From Vicinamibacterales bacterium (GTDB taxonomy: Bacteria; Acidobacteriota; Vicinamibacteria; Vicinamibacterales; UBA2999): a stretch of 64,000 bases of DNA. Shown here in pieces: positions 27,664 to 36,935 of this stretch; positions within the stretch are counted from its first letter, which is position 1; every line of letters starts with the position of its first letter. The notes under the pieces are model-generated. The model made no database searches. It was not told the origin of the DNA and saw only the letters and a list, made by a program, of their open reading frames with translations. The stretch lies in the NCBI GenBank assembly GCA_030680175.1, contig JAUXWO010000113.1, forward strand, positions 21,775-85,774, in the 5' to 3' direction. The position numbers were made by a program, and so were the translations under genes.

Positions 27664-27766
27664 GGTTCGCTGTTCGCTGTCGCAATTCGCTGTTCGTAAT
27701 TCGCTCTTCGCTGTTCGCAGAGTGCAAGACGCCAGAAGCCGAGCGCTGGACGCCGAGAGCCGAGAG
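27664..27766. repeat. AGCGAA repeat array between mtnP and the PfkB kinase
   Basis: Read on the minus strand, units such as GCGAACAGCGAAGAGCGAAT and GCGACAGCGAACAGCGAA fill 27720-27667 and end three bases before the kinase ATG. The upstream half (27721-27766) has AGCC/GCCGAG-type units. It has the same orientation relative to the start codon as the arrays before ribH, the pump, mtnP and coaX. Confidence 0.8.
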
Positions 27767-28627
27767 CTACGTGATGTACTTCCCGATGATCGGCGCGAGG
27801 TCGCGCTTCGTCTGCTCGCTGATCACGTCCGGGCGCGTGATGATGGCCGTGGCCAGCGCGCTGTGCGCGTCCACCCGGATCGACGGGTCCAGCCGCTCCA
27901 CCACGTCGGCGATGACGTGCTGGGCGGTCTTCGCATTCTGCACCAGGTTGCCGATGATCATCTCCACCGTCACATGGTCGTGGTCCGGGTGCCAGCAGTC
28001 GTAGTCCGTGACGAACGCCATCGTCGCGTAGGCGATCTCGGCCTCGCGCGCCAGCTTCGCCTCCTGCAGGTTCGTCATGCCGATCACGTCGGCGCCCCAC
28101 GACCGGTACAGGTTCGACTCGGCCAGCGTGGAGAACTGCGGCCCTTCCATGCACACGTAGGTCCCGCCGCGATGCACCCGCGCGCCGTGGGCGTCCGCAC
28201 AGGCGGCGGCGAGCTTCGCCAGCTCCGCGCAGATGGGCTTGGCGAACCCGACGTGCGCGACGATGCCCTGGCCGAAGAAGGTGGCGGAGCGATCGAACGT
28301 GCGGTCGATGAACTGATCGGGAAAGACGATGTCGAGGGGCCGGTACTCCTCCTTGAGGCTGCCGACCGCGCTGGCCGACAGGATCCAGTCCGCTCCGAGC
28401 TGCTTGAAGCCGAAGATATTGGCGCGGAAGTTGAGCTCCGACGGCAGCAGCCGGTGGCCATCGCCATGCCGCGCCAGGAAGGCGACGCGCTTCCCGCGCA
28501 GCGTCCCGATGACGTACGGGCCGGAGGGATCGCCGAACGGCGTCGTCACATGCCGCTGCTCGGTGTCCGACAGCTCCGCCATGTCGTACAACCCGCTGCC
28601 GCCGATGATGCCAATCTGGACTGACAT
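27767..28627 (-). CDS. mtnP: S-methyl-5'-thioadenosine phosphorylase
   Basis: A 286-residue MTAP of the PNP family. It begins [15 protein letters not shown], with the phosphate-binding GGSG, and has [20 protein letters not shown] and the signature [20 protein letters not shown], followed by [20 protein letters not shown]. It cleaves methylthioadenosine to adenine and methylthioribose 1-phosphate, feeding adenine and methionine salvage. The serine of MEGPQFST and the N of MTN match MTAP; whether methylthioinosine is also used cannot be told. It is followed by the PfkB kinase, a plausible salvage pair. Confidence 0.94.
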   Translation of the reverse strand: MSVQIGIIGGSGLYDMAELSDTEQRHVTTPFGDPSGPYVIGTLRGKRVAFLARHGDGHRLLPSELNFRANIFGFKQLGADWILSASAVGSLKEEYRPLDIVFPDQFIDRTFDRSATFFGQGIVAHVGFAKPICAELAKLAAACADAHGARVHRGGTYVCMEGPQFSTLAESNLYRSWGADVIGMTNLQEAKLAREAEIAYATMAFVTDYDCWHPDHDHVTVEMIIGNLVQNAKTAQHVIADVVERLDPSIRVDAHSALATAIITRPDVISEQTKRDLAPIIGKYIT

Positions 28628-28672
28628 GGAGGGTCCTTCGCTATTCGCTATTCGCCAATTCGCTGTTCGCAG
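28628..28672. repeat. AGCGAA repeat array before mtnP
   Basis: On the minus strand GCGAACAGCGAATTGGCGAA and TAGCGAATAGCGAA lead to GGACCCTCC and the mtnP ATG. Here the array is separated from the start by a short stretch that holds GGA. It fills the whole spacer after the epimerase/hydrolase stop. Confidence 0.75.
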
Positions 28673-29928
28673 CTAGAGGACCCGATCAACGTAGGCCTTG
28701 CCGTCCTTCTCGCGAATCACACCGGCCGCCAGGGACGGATCGTGTTCGAAGAAGATGAGGTACTCGCCGTCGATGGCCTCGCGCGTGAATGCACGCTTGA
28801 ACGCCAGGGTGTCCATCGGATACAGGTCGTAGCCCATCACCCACGGCGCGGGCAGGTGCGCCGAGGTCGGGAACATGTCGGCGACGAACACGGCGGTGCG
28901 GCCGCCCGAGGCGATGGTGACCACCTGATGGTGCATGGTGTGCCCGCCCGACCGCCGGTACCGGATGCCCGGCGCGACCTCGGCCCCATCGTCGACCAGC
29001 GTCAGGACGCCGGCCTCCATCAGCGGCACGAAGTTCTCCTGCAGGTAGCTCGCGCGATTGCGCTCGTGCGGGTGTGTCGCGTCCTCCCACTCCTGGCGGT
29101 GGGCGATGTACCGCGCCTTCGGGAAGCGCGGCACCAGGCGGCCGTCCGCCGCCGTCGCGGTGAAGCCGCCGACGTGATCGAAGTGCAGGTGGCTCGCCAC
29201 GACGACGTCGATGTCCTCGGCCGTGAGCCCCGCCTCCGCCAGCGAGTGGTCCAGATGGTAGGCGCGCTCGAGGCCGTAGATGGCGGCGCTCTTCGCATCC
29301 ATCTTGTCGCCGCAGCCCGCGTCGATGATCACGTTCTGGTCGCCCCGCACGAGCAGCGGGCGCATCCCGAGCGGAATGCGGTTGCGGTCGTCGGGCGGCA
29401 GCCGCGTCTCCCACAGCGGACGCGGGACGACACCGAACATCGCGCCTCCGTCGAGGGCGAAGAACCCGTCCGAGAGGGTGACGAGCTCGAGATCCCCGAG
29501 CGTGTGCCGTGCCGGTGTCCGGAACCGGGGGACGCGGTCGGCCGGCTGCTTGAGCTCCACGAGCACGCCATGCGAGGCCGAGGGGTGGACGAAGGCCACG
29601 AGCGCCCCCTCGGCCCCCGGGCGTGGCGTCTCGTCAATCAGGCGCACGCCGCGTGCCCGGAGCGTGGCCAGGGCCTGATGGATGTCCGGCACGCGGAACG
29701 CGACGTGATGCAGGCCAGGGCCCCGCCGTTCGACGAACTTCGCGATCGCCGATTCGGGGGCGGTGGCTTCGAGCAGCTCCAGCTTCGGGTCGCCGGCCGG
29801 AAGGAACGTCGCGCGCACCCGCTGCGAACCCACCTCCTCGGTCGCTTCGACGTGGAGGCCCAGCATGTCACGGAAGAAGGCGAGCGCCTTCTCCAGGTCC
29901 TGCACCGCGATGCCGAGGTGGTCCAGAA

Positions 29929-29932
<4 letters not shown>
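28673..29932 (-). CDS. Methylmalonyl-CoA epimerase fused to a metallo-beta-lactamase-fold hydrolase
   Basis: A 419-residue two-domain protein. Residues 1-about 132 are a complete VOC-fold methylmalonyl-CoA epimerase: MILDHLGIAVQDLEKALAFF, GPGLHHVAFRVPDIHQALAT and VLVELKQ, with the metal-binding His and Glu. Residues about 142-419 are a metallo-beta-lactamase-fold hydrolase with VVVASHLHFDHVGGF (His248, His250, Asp252, His253), a second histidine in SGGHTMHHQV, and VADMFPTSAH. The second half resembles lactonase or thioesterase-type MBL enzymes. The ATG at 29932 overlaps the meaB stop by four bases. The substrate of the hydrolase domain is unknown, but the fusion suggests a CoA-ester or side-product clean-up role in the propionate pathway. 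Confidence 0.9.
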
Positions 29933-30881
<949 letters not shown>

Positions 30882-30885
<4 letters not shown>

Positions 30886-32024
30886 GCCGCCAGCAACTGG
30901 CGGGCGATCACGAGCCGCTGCACCTCGCTCGTGCCCTCACCGATGGTGGTCAGCTTGACGTCGCGGAAGAACTTCTCCGCCGGGTAGTCCTTCACGAAGC
31001 CGTAGCCGCCATGAATCTGGACGCAGTCCTCGGACACGCGCACGGCAATCTCGCTCGAGTGGAGCTTCGCCATGGCGGATTCGAGGGTCATGCGCCGGCC
31101 CTGATCCTTCAGCCACGCCGCGCGGTAAGTCAGGAGCCGTGCCGCCTCGACCCGCGCCGCGTTGTCGACCAGCTTCCACCGGATCGACTGGAACGTGCCG
31201 ATGGGCTGGCCAAACTGCCGGCGCTCGAAGGCGTACTGCTGCTGCGCCTCGAGGGCGCCCTGCGCCAGGCCGACGGCCAGCGCCGCGATCCCGATCCGGC
31301 CGGCATCGAGCACCTGGAGCGTCTGGATGAAGCCCTGCCCTTCCTCGCCGAGCATCTGCGAGGCCGGCACACGGCAGTTCTGGAAGAGGACCTCGGTCGT
31401 CTCGCTCGCGCGCATGCCGAGCTTGTCTTCCTTCTTCCCCGCGAGCAGGCCGGGCGTGCCGCGCTCGATGACGAACGCCGAGATGCCCTTGTTGCCCTTG
31501 GTGCGATCCGTGACGGCCATCGCCACCAGCGTGTCGCCGGACTTGCCGTGCGTGATGAAGATCTTCGACCCGTTCAGCACCCAGCCATCCCCGTCGCGAA
31601 CGGCGGTGGTGCGCATGGCGGCGGCGTCGCTCCCCGACCCGGGCTCGGTGAGGCCCCAGGCGGCGAGCTTCTCGCCGGTCGCCAGCGGCGTCAGGTACCG
31701 CGCCCGCTGCTCGTCGTTGCCGAAGAGGGCGATGTGCGCCGCGCCGAGGCCGTTGTGCGCGGCCACCGACAGCGACACGGAGGGATCGACGCGGGCGAGC
31801 TCCTCGATGCAGATGCAGTAGTCGAGCGCCGACATCGCCGCGCCGCCGTACTGCTCGGGAAACTGGATGCCCATCAGCCCGAGTCCGGCCAGCTTCGGCA
31901 GCAGTTCGGCGGGAAAATGCTGCGCCTCGTCCCACTCGCGGACGAAGGGCTTCATCTCGGTCTCGGCAAACTCCCGCACGCTGCGGCGAAGGAGTACCTG
32001 CTCGTCGGACAGCTCGAAATCCAT
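30882..32024 (-). CDS. Acyl-CoA dehydrogenase
   Basis: A 380-residue FAD enzyme of the short/branched-chain acyl-CoA dehydrogenase type. It begins [20 protein letters not shown], has the FAD-binding signatures [20 protein letters not shown] and [11 protein letters not shown], and ends [20 protein letters not shown], then [18 protein letters not shown], whose glutamate is the catalytic base region. It oxidises acyl-CoA to enoyl-CoA, giving electrons to ETF. The ATG at 32024 is the family start. It is coupled to meaB and the epimerase, which suggests branched-chain amino acid or odd-chain fatty acid breakdown. Confidence 0.93.
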
Positions 32025-32120
32025 CAGAGAAACGATATCACACGGGTTCCGGCCCGATCGCCGGCGGCGCATCACATCCATGCGCGCCAGGCATCCTCGA
32101 CCTCCAGCGCGCCGCCGGCC

Positions 32121-33119
32121 CTACACCCAGTGCGTATGCGGAGCGCGGTTCTCGACGAACCATCCGTACAACAGACGCCCGTAGGTGCGTGACTGGATCC
32201 CATGCGCCTCGAAGAACGGCCCGAGCGCGCGTTGCAGCGCCGGCAAACGGTAGAACGGGACGCCCGGGAAGTAGTGATGCTCCAGGTGAAGGTTCGAGTT
32301 CAGGTACCAGAAGTTCCAGAACCAGTGCGCCCGCACCAGCGTGCTCCACTGCGCCGGATCGTCCGGATCGATCGCGTAGTGCTGCCCGAGCCGGTTGATG
32401 GTGAAGGCCACGGGGAACACGAAGAAGACCGGGACGATGTACGCGCGGAGCGCGGCCGCGCCGCCGAAGGCCCACCACACCCCGCCAAGGACGGCGAGAT
32501 GCGCGCCGATCGACGCCAGCCGCTCCCACCGAATCGTCCGCTGCAGGGCCGGCGGGTACGTCGCCGTCTCGCGGCGCGCCGCGCGGAAGTAGATCGGGAA
32601 CAGGGCCGGCGTCATGTAGAGCAGCTTCAGCCACCGCGCGTTGATCTTCGGCGACAGGTGGTGGCGCTTCGGGTCGTGATCGGACGAGCCCAGCTCCGCG
32701 TGATGATCGAGGTGCCACCGCGTGAACTGCGTGGCCGAGAGGCCGCTCGGCATGGCGTAGAGCAGGCCGAGCAGGCGCTCCGCCCGCGGCCGCGGCGACG
32801 CGAACACCGCGTGGTGCACGACCTCGTGCAGCAGGACGGTGAAGTTGAACACCGTCCATCCCTGCACCAGCGCGAGCGGCACCCACAGGGCCGGGTGCTC
32901 GAACCGGACGAGCCCCCACGTCGCCAGGCCGAGCATGACGAACTGCCGCGCCGCCACCAGGAGATGGCGGGCCGGCGACTTCGCATGCAGGCGGAGGATC
33001 TCGTCCCGCGGCAGTGCCCGGCCCAGCTCCCGTTTGAGACCCGCCGCGTGCTCGCTGTAGTAGTGACGACCGGCCATCAACCCCTGCTGCCCGCCCGCGC
33101 GCGGCGCGCCCTGCGGCAT
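32121..33119 (-). CDS. Membrane fatty acid desaturase
   Basis: A 332-residue integral membrane di-iron enzyme. The three histidine boxes are LLHEVVHH (98-103), WHLDHH (136-140) and NLHLEHHYFPGVP near residue 290. About four hydrophobic segments lie between them, for example LLVAARQFVMLGLATWGLVR and AYIVPVFFVFPVAFTIN. It probably introduces a double bond into acyl chains or a related lipid such as a carotenoid or sphingolipid. The ATG at 33119 is eight bases after the stop of the PA-IL-like gene. Upstream codons of the open frame lie inside that gene. Confidence 0.9.
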   Translation of the reverse strand: MPQGAPRAGGQQGLMAGRHYYSEHAAGLKRELGRALPRDEILRLHAKSPARHLLVAARQFVMLGLATWGLVRFEHPALWVPLALVQGWTVFNFTVLLHEVVHHAVFASPRPRAERLLGLLYAMPSGLSATQFTRWHLDHHAELGSSDHDPKRHHLSPKINARWLKLLYMTPALFPIYFRAARRETATYPPALQRTIRWERLASIGAHLAVLGGVWWAFGGAAALRAYIVPVFFVFPVAFTINRLGQHYAIDPDDPAQWSTLVRAHWFWNFWYLNSNLHLEHHYFPGVPFYRLPALQRALGPFFEAHGIQSRTYGRLLYGWFVENRAPHTHWV

Positions 33120-33126
33120 CGCCCCG

Positions 33127-33768
33127 CTAGTAATAGACGACCACGCGGAACGTCCCGCTGTTGTCCGCCAGATAGTCGTCATTGACCCCGAGGTAGAGTC
33201 GTCCGGATTCGCGTACGCGAATCGCGCCTTCATCGTCGCCGATGAAGAAGGCATCGCCGGACTCGCCGATCCGGCCGATCAGCGCGGCGGCCGGCCTCGA
33301 CGGCAACGGCCGTGCGTCGTTCTCGGGCGAGTTGCGCTCGCCCGCCGGGCCGTCACGGCGTCCGCGGCCCCAGGTGACCTGTCCGGTGGCCGTGAAGTAC
33401 ACGACCTGCCCTGCGCGCACCTCCACGCCGGTGTCGCTCCAGAGCGTACGCGCCTGGACGGTCACGCGCCGCTCACGCAGCCCGCCCGGACGCCGGTCCC
33501 CGCGCCGGTCGCCATCGACGCCGCCGCCGGCGAACGAGTTGGTGCCGCCGGTCCGCCGCGCCTCGAACTCGATCCGCCGGACCTCGAACTGATCCACGCG
33601 CACCAGCCGTCCACGGTCGGGCTGGAACTCGACCACCCCGTTCCGAATCGACACGAGTTCGCCTTCGAGGCGCGTCCCGTCACGGAGGTAGAGCGTGTCG
33701 GCGGCCAGTCCCGCGACCGCGATCACGGCGATCCCGACGACGAGCCCGAGCCGGTGGATTCCCTGCAT
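33127..33768 (-). CDS. Secreted protein with a PA-IL (LecA)-like domain
   Basis: A 213-residue protein. The signal peptide MQGIHRLGLVVGIAVIAVAG ends near LAADTLYLRDG. Residues 30-75 are a small beta-domain often seen in such proteins (TLYLRDGTRLEGELVSIRNG). Residues about 105-213 resemble the LecA galactose-binding fold: ARTLWSDTGVEVRAGQVVYF, ALIGRIGESGDAFFIG, and YLGVNDDYLADNSGTFRVVV, where acidic residues could bind calcium. The ATG at 33768 is fixed by AGGAGG six bases upstream; the frame start at 33783 is TTG. Sugar binding is an inference from the fold only. Confidence 0.82.
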   Translation of the reverse strand: MQGIHRLGLVVGIAVIAVAGLAADTLYLRDGTRLEGELVSIRNGVVEFQPDRGRLVRVDQFEVRRIEFEARRTGGTNSFAGGGVDGDRRGDRRPGGLRERRVTVQARTLWSDTGVEVRAGQVVYFTATGQVTWGRGRRDGPAGERNSPENDARPLPSRPAAALIGRIGESGDAFFIGDDEGAIRVRESGRLYLGVNDDYLADNSGTFRVVVYY

Positions 33769-33800
33769 GCGCGTCCTCCTCAATGTCGTAGGTCTGGCGA

Positions 33801-33816
33801 ATGATCATATGATCAT
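33801..33816. promoter_or_regulatory. 16-bp perfect palindrome in a divergent promoter region
   Basis: ATGATCATATGATCAT is a perfect palindrome and also a tandem ATGATCAT. It stands 33 bases before the PA-IL-like start on one side and 65 bases before the beta-barrel start on the other. It is AT-rich in GC-rich DNA, which fits an operator or promoter element for both genes. No regulator gene lies beside it. Confidence 0.5.
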
Positions 33817-33880
33817 CCGGGCCGGGCGCTGTGACGCGTCCGGTGGAGCCTCCCCCGGCGCCCGAATGGAGAACCGAGTG

Positions 33881-34366
33881 ATGACCGCAGTCCGCCGCCT
33901 CGTGCCCGGCCTCGTCCTGATCGGCCTGCTGCTCCCCGCCGCGCCCGCGTACGCCGACGCCACGCTCTTCCTCGGCATCACACCGACCCCGGAGAACCGG
34001 GCCGCCCGCGGCTTCTCCGTCGGGTTCGGCCTGCTCGTGCTCGGGTTCGAGTTCGAGTATGCCAACACGGTCGAGGATCTGGCTGAATCGGGCCCCGCCC
34101 TGACGACGGGCATGGCCAACGTGCTGGTGCAGACGCCCGGCGTGGGCGGCCTGCAGCTCTATGCGACGGCCGGCGCCGGCCTCTACCGGGAGGAACTGGC
34201 GGCGCACTCGGAAACGAGCATGGGGCTGAACACGGGCGGGGGCATCAAGGTGCGCCTCGCGGGCCCGCTCCGCATTCGTCTCGACTACCGCGCGTTCCGC
34301 CTGCAGGGCGACCCGCTCCACAAGACGTATCAGCGCTTCTACGCCGGCGCCAACCTGGCCTTCTAG
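33881..34366 (+). CDS. Small outer-membrane beta-barrel protein
   Basis: A 161-residue precursor. The signal peptide MTAVRRLVPGLVLIGLLLPA ends at AYADATLFLG. The mature part has alternating amphipathic strands rich in Gly and aromatics (GFSVGFGLLVLGFEFEYANT, LQLYATAGAGLYREEL, GGGIKVRLAGPLRIRLDYRA) and ends RFYAGANLAF with a C-terminal Phe, as in OmpA-like or opacity-type eight-strand barrels. GGAG lies nine bases before the ATG at 33881. A start at 33866 would add five residues. The function is unknown. Confidence 0.82.
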   Translation: MTAVRRLVPGLVLIGLLLPAAPAYADATLFLGITPTPENRAARGFSVGFGLLVLGFEFEYANTVEDLAESGPALTTGMANVLVQTPGVGGLQLYATAGAGLYREELAAHSETSMGLNTGGGIKVRLAGPLRIRLDYRAFRLQGDPLHKTYQRFYAGANLAF

Positions 34367-34370
34367 TGGA

Positions 34371-34495
34371 GTGTCTCGACTGAAGCGGTACTACCTGCAT
34401 CTCCGCTCAACCGCGACTCTGCGGGCCGCCCAACGGGCGGCCCGGTCGTTCTTCGTCAACGACACGCCACTGGTGGCGTGTCTCGACTGAAGCGG
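34371..34495. repeat. Hairpin element bounded by an 18-bp direct repeat
   Basis: GTGTCTCGACTGAAGCGG occurs at 34371-34388 and 34478-34495. Between them are two perfect stems: GGGCCGCCC-AAC-GGGCGGCCC (34423-34443) and GACACGCCAC-TG-GTGGCGTGTC (34461-34482). The core CGACTCTGCGGG(C/T)CGCCCAA recurs near 16452. The block fills the gap between the convergent beta-barrel gene and the minus-strand secreted protein gene and may act as a two-way terminator. Confidence 0.65.
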
Positions 34496-34497
34496 GA

Positions 34498-35055
34498 CTA
34501 GCGGCCGCCCGGCGGCTTGACGCCGGCCGGCGGCGCGGCGGGCGCCAGCGTCATGTTCGCGATCTCGACGAGGCTGAGCTTCGACGGCGGGCCGGCGTGC
34601 GCGTTCCGGTACTTCACCAGCAGCTCCTCGGGCGCGCCGTCCACCAGCGCATCGAGCACCGCCGAGGGACGGTAGTCCACGCCGGGCACCACGGGCGAGA
34701 TGAGGTGCACGTAGAGCGCCTGCCCCTTGGCGTCGGGTTCGCTCGCCTTGTAGACGCGCCACCCCGCCGCCTGCGTGCGCCGCGCCGGATCGGGGCTGGC
34801 GGCCAAGGCGGCCTGGAGGGCACGGATCATCGCTTCATAGTCGGCCGTCGTCGCGGCCGCGACGGGCACGAGGAGCAGGCCGACCTCCGTCTCGAACTGC
34901 ACGACGGCCGGATCCTCGGACAGCCGGGCGGTCTCGGTGACGGGCGGGACAGGGGGTTGGGCGAGCGCGGCCTGCGGCCACAGCGGGGCCGCAGCGACGA
35001 TGGCCCCGGACAGGGCCCACGGCAGCCACCGCGGACGGGTGGGCACTGGAATCAC
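34498..35055 (-). CDS. Secreted protein of unknown function, paralogue of the next gene
   Basis: A 185-residue protein with a signal peptide (WLPWALSGAIVAAAPLWPQA, then ALAQPP). The mature domain shares a pattern with the protein at 35120-35626: LVPVAAATTADYEAMIRALQ against ILIKPDKVADFEEVLTKLKE, then RRTQAAGWRVYKASEP against RRQQAAGWKIFKSPQL, then YVHLISPVVPGVDYRPSAVL against YVMVIDPVVKGEEYDLTRLI. The two are tandem duplicates. The start is GTG at 35055 without a good ribosome binding site, so GTG at 35046 is also possible. No known family was recognised. Confidence 0.8.
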   Translation of the reverse strand: MIPVPTRPRWLPWALSGAIVAAAPLWPQAALAQPPVPPVTETARLSEDPAVVQFETEVGLLLVPVAAATTADYEAMIRALQAALAASPDPARRTQAAGWRVYKASEPDAKGQALYVHLISPVVPGVDYRPSAVLDALVDGAPEELLVKYRNAHAGPPSKLSLVEIANMTLAPAAPPAGVKPPGGR

Positions 35056-35119
35056 GAATCGAGGGGATGAGACCGGTGGCGTGCGCGCCCCGGGGAACCG
35101 GCCCCCGGGGCGCTCCCCC

Positions 35120-35626
35120 CTACTGTCCCATCAACATGAAGCCGTTCAGCGAGCTGATTGCGCGACCCGCAAACGAATCACGGTACTTCACGAACAGCTC
35201 CTGCACTTCCACCGGGAAGACCTCGGCGATGAGGCGCGTGAGATCGTACTCCTCGCCCTTGACGACCGGGTCGATCACCATGACGTACACGGCGCTGCCC
35301 TGGGCCAACTGCGGCGACTTGAAGATCTTCCACCCCGCCGCCTGCTGACGCCGCGTGGGGTTCTCGCTCTTCTGGAGCGCCTCCTTCAGCTTGGTCAGCA
35401 CCTCTTCGAAGTCCGCGACCTTGTCGGGCTTGATGAGGATGCTGATGACGGCGGCATCGCCGTCCAGCGTCAGCACCGGCTTGGCAGGCTCCTGCGGCGC
35501 CGCCTGGGCCTCGGGCGCGGGATCCTGCGCGAACGAGGGTGTGGCCACGACGGTGGCCACGGCGAAGGCGACCCCCATCACGAACGACCGGCGCGCAGCC
35601 GGTGAGAAACTGCAAACTCCAAGCAT
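35120..35626 (-). CDS. Secreted protein of unknown function, first of a paralogous pair
   Basis: A 168-residue precursor with signal peptide SFVMGVAFAVATVVATPSFA, a Pro/Ala/Gln-rich linker and a 115-residue alpha/beta domain with the QQAAGWKIFKS and YVMVIDPVVKGEEYD motifs shared with its downstream paralogue. The ATG at 35626 is fixed by AAGGAGG seven bases upstream. The domain recalls antibiotic-biosynthesis-monooxygenase-like ferredoxin folds in size, but this is only an impression. The pair follows hemW by 31 bases and is probably co-transcribed. Confidence 0.82.
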   Translation of the reverse strand: MLGVCSFSPAARRSFVMGVAFAVATVVATPSFAQDPAPEAQAAPQEPAKPVLTLDGDAAVISILIKPDKVADFEEVLTKLKEALQKSENPTRRQQAAGWKIFKSPQLAQGSAVYVMVIDPVVKGEEYDLTRLIAEVFPVEVQELFVKYRDSFAGRAISSLNGFMLMGQ

Positions 35627-35657
35627 TGAGCGGCCTCCTTCAAGAATGGCGGTTACT

Positions 35658-36797
35658 CTACCGTACAGACCGGCCAATGAAAACCATCATGATTTCATTG
35701 GCCACGAGCATGCCGTCCCTCGTGAGCGCCAGCCGCTCCCCGGGACGATGGACGAGGAGGCCGGCCTCGACGAACGGGGCCAGCTCCGTGCCGTAATCAT
35801 TCCACACGTCGAGTCCATATGCGTCACGAAGTACGCGGAGGTCCACACCGTCCGTCAGGCGGAGCCCCATGAAGATGGCTTCACCGGCCCGCTCTTCGCG
35901 CGGCCGCGCGGCCTCGTCGACGCGCACCGTCTCCCCGCGCTCGAGGCGTGCCACGTAGTCGCCGGTGCCCGACACGTTGCGCCACCGCCGATCGCCGCGG
36001 GTCGAATGCGCCCCACACCCGAACCCCGCCCACGCACCGTCCTGCCAGTACTTCAGGTTGTGGCGCGACTGCCGTCCAGGTCTGGCGACATTCGAGATCT
36101 CGTACTGGGCATAGCCGGCGGCGTCGAGCCGGGCCATGGCCTCGAGGTACATCGCTGCTGCGTCCTCGTCGGGCGCCACCGACCAGCCCCCACGCGCCAT
36201 CTCGTCACGAAGGGGCGCGTTCGGATAGATCTCGAGCAGGTACAGCGACGCGTGCTCGGGGCCGCACGCGATGAGCGCGTCGACCGACGACAGCCACGCG
36301 TCCACGGACTGGCCGGGCAGCCACATCATCAGGTCGAGGCTCACGTTGTCGAAGCCCGCGGCACGCGCGGCGTCGAGGGCGCGGCGCGCCGTGTCGGCGG
36401 TGTGCAGGCGCCCGAGCCGCGTCAGCTCCTCGTCGCGGAACGACTGCACGCCGTAGCTGAGACGCGTGATGCCGGCGTCGCGGAAGCCCGCCAGCCGCGC
36501 CTCGTCGACCGTCTCGGGATTGGCTTCGAGCGTCACCTCGGCGTCCGGCGTCACCGCAAAGGCGTCGCGGCAGGCGCGGATGAGGGCCGCGACGTCTCCC
36601 GGCTCGAGCAGCGACGGCGTGCCGCCGCCGAAGAAGATCGTGTCCGCCGCGGTCCCGGGCTCTGCCGCCGCACGGATCTCGGCCACGAGCGCCTGGACGT
36701 ACCGGGTCTTGAGCGGCCCGTCGAACAGGCCGCGATTGAAATTGCAGTAGTTGCAGATGGCGGCGCAGAACGGGATGTGGAGGTAGATCCCAATCAC
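35658..36797 (-). CDS. hemW: Radical SAM heme chaperone HemW
   Basis: A 379-residue radical SAM protein. It begins MIGIYLHIPFCAAICNYCNF with the cluster cysteines Cys11, Cys15 and Cys18. The SAM-binding FFGGGTPSLL follows, then GVQSF, and the HemW-type HNLKYW motif is present. The HemN-type extra N-terminal region is absent, so this is HemW, which delivers heme to acceptors, rather than a coproporphyrinogen dehydrogenase. The start is GTG at 36797. It is the last housekeeping gene after the DnaC-like gene. Confidence 0.92.
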   Translation of the reverse strand: MIGIYLHIPFCAAICNYCNFNRGLFDGPLKTRYVQALVAEIRAAAEPGTAADTIFFGGGTPSLLEPGDVAALIRACRDAFAVTPDAEVTLEANPETVDEARLAGFRDAGITRLSYGVQSFRDEELTRLGRLHTADTARRALDAARAAGFDNVSLDLMMWLPGQSVDAWLSSVDALIACGPEHASLYLLEIYPNAPLRDEMARGGWSVAPDEDAAAMYLEAMARLDAAGYAQYEISNVARPGRQSRHNLKYWQDGAWAGFGCGAHSTRGDRRWRNVSGTGDYVARLERGETVRVDEAARPREERAGEAIFMGLRLTDGVDLRVLRDAYGLDVWNDYGTELAPFVEAGLLVHRPGERLALTRDGMLVANEIMMVFIGRSVR

Positions 36798-36814
36798 TGA
36801 TGCATCACTGGATC

Positions 36815-36925
36815 ACGTACAAACACGAAGGACACGAAGGCCACGAAGACGGACGAACACAAGACGCTCAGACCCCCAAGGAAAACTTCGTGCGTCCTTC
36901 GTCTCGTCGTGACCTTCGTGTTTGT
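36815..36925. repeat. CACGAAGG-type intergenic hairpin element, copy 3
   Basis: It starts ACGTACAAACACGAAGG (36815), continues with ACACGAAGGCCACGAAGAC and returns as CCTTCGTGTTTGT (36913-36925), with partial arms between. It lies between hemW and the DnaC-like gene, 11 bases from the latter's stop. This copy is inside a co-directional run, unlike the other two. Confidence 0.65.
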
Positions 36926-36935
36926 CGTCTCGACG

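Noticed and set aside
17438..28675. AGCGAA/TTCGC arrays as a possible CRISPR
   Set aside because: The units are 6-8 bases, adjacent and imperfect, with no unique spacers of 25-40 bases and no cas genes.
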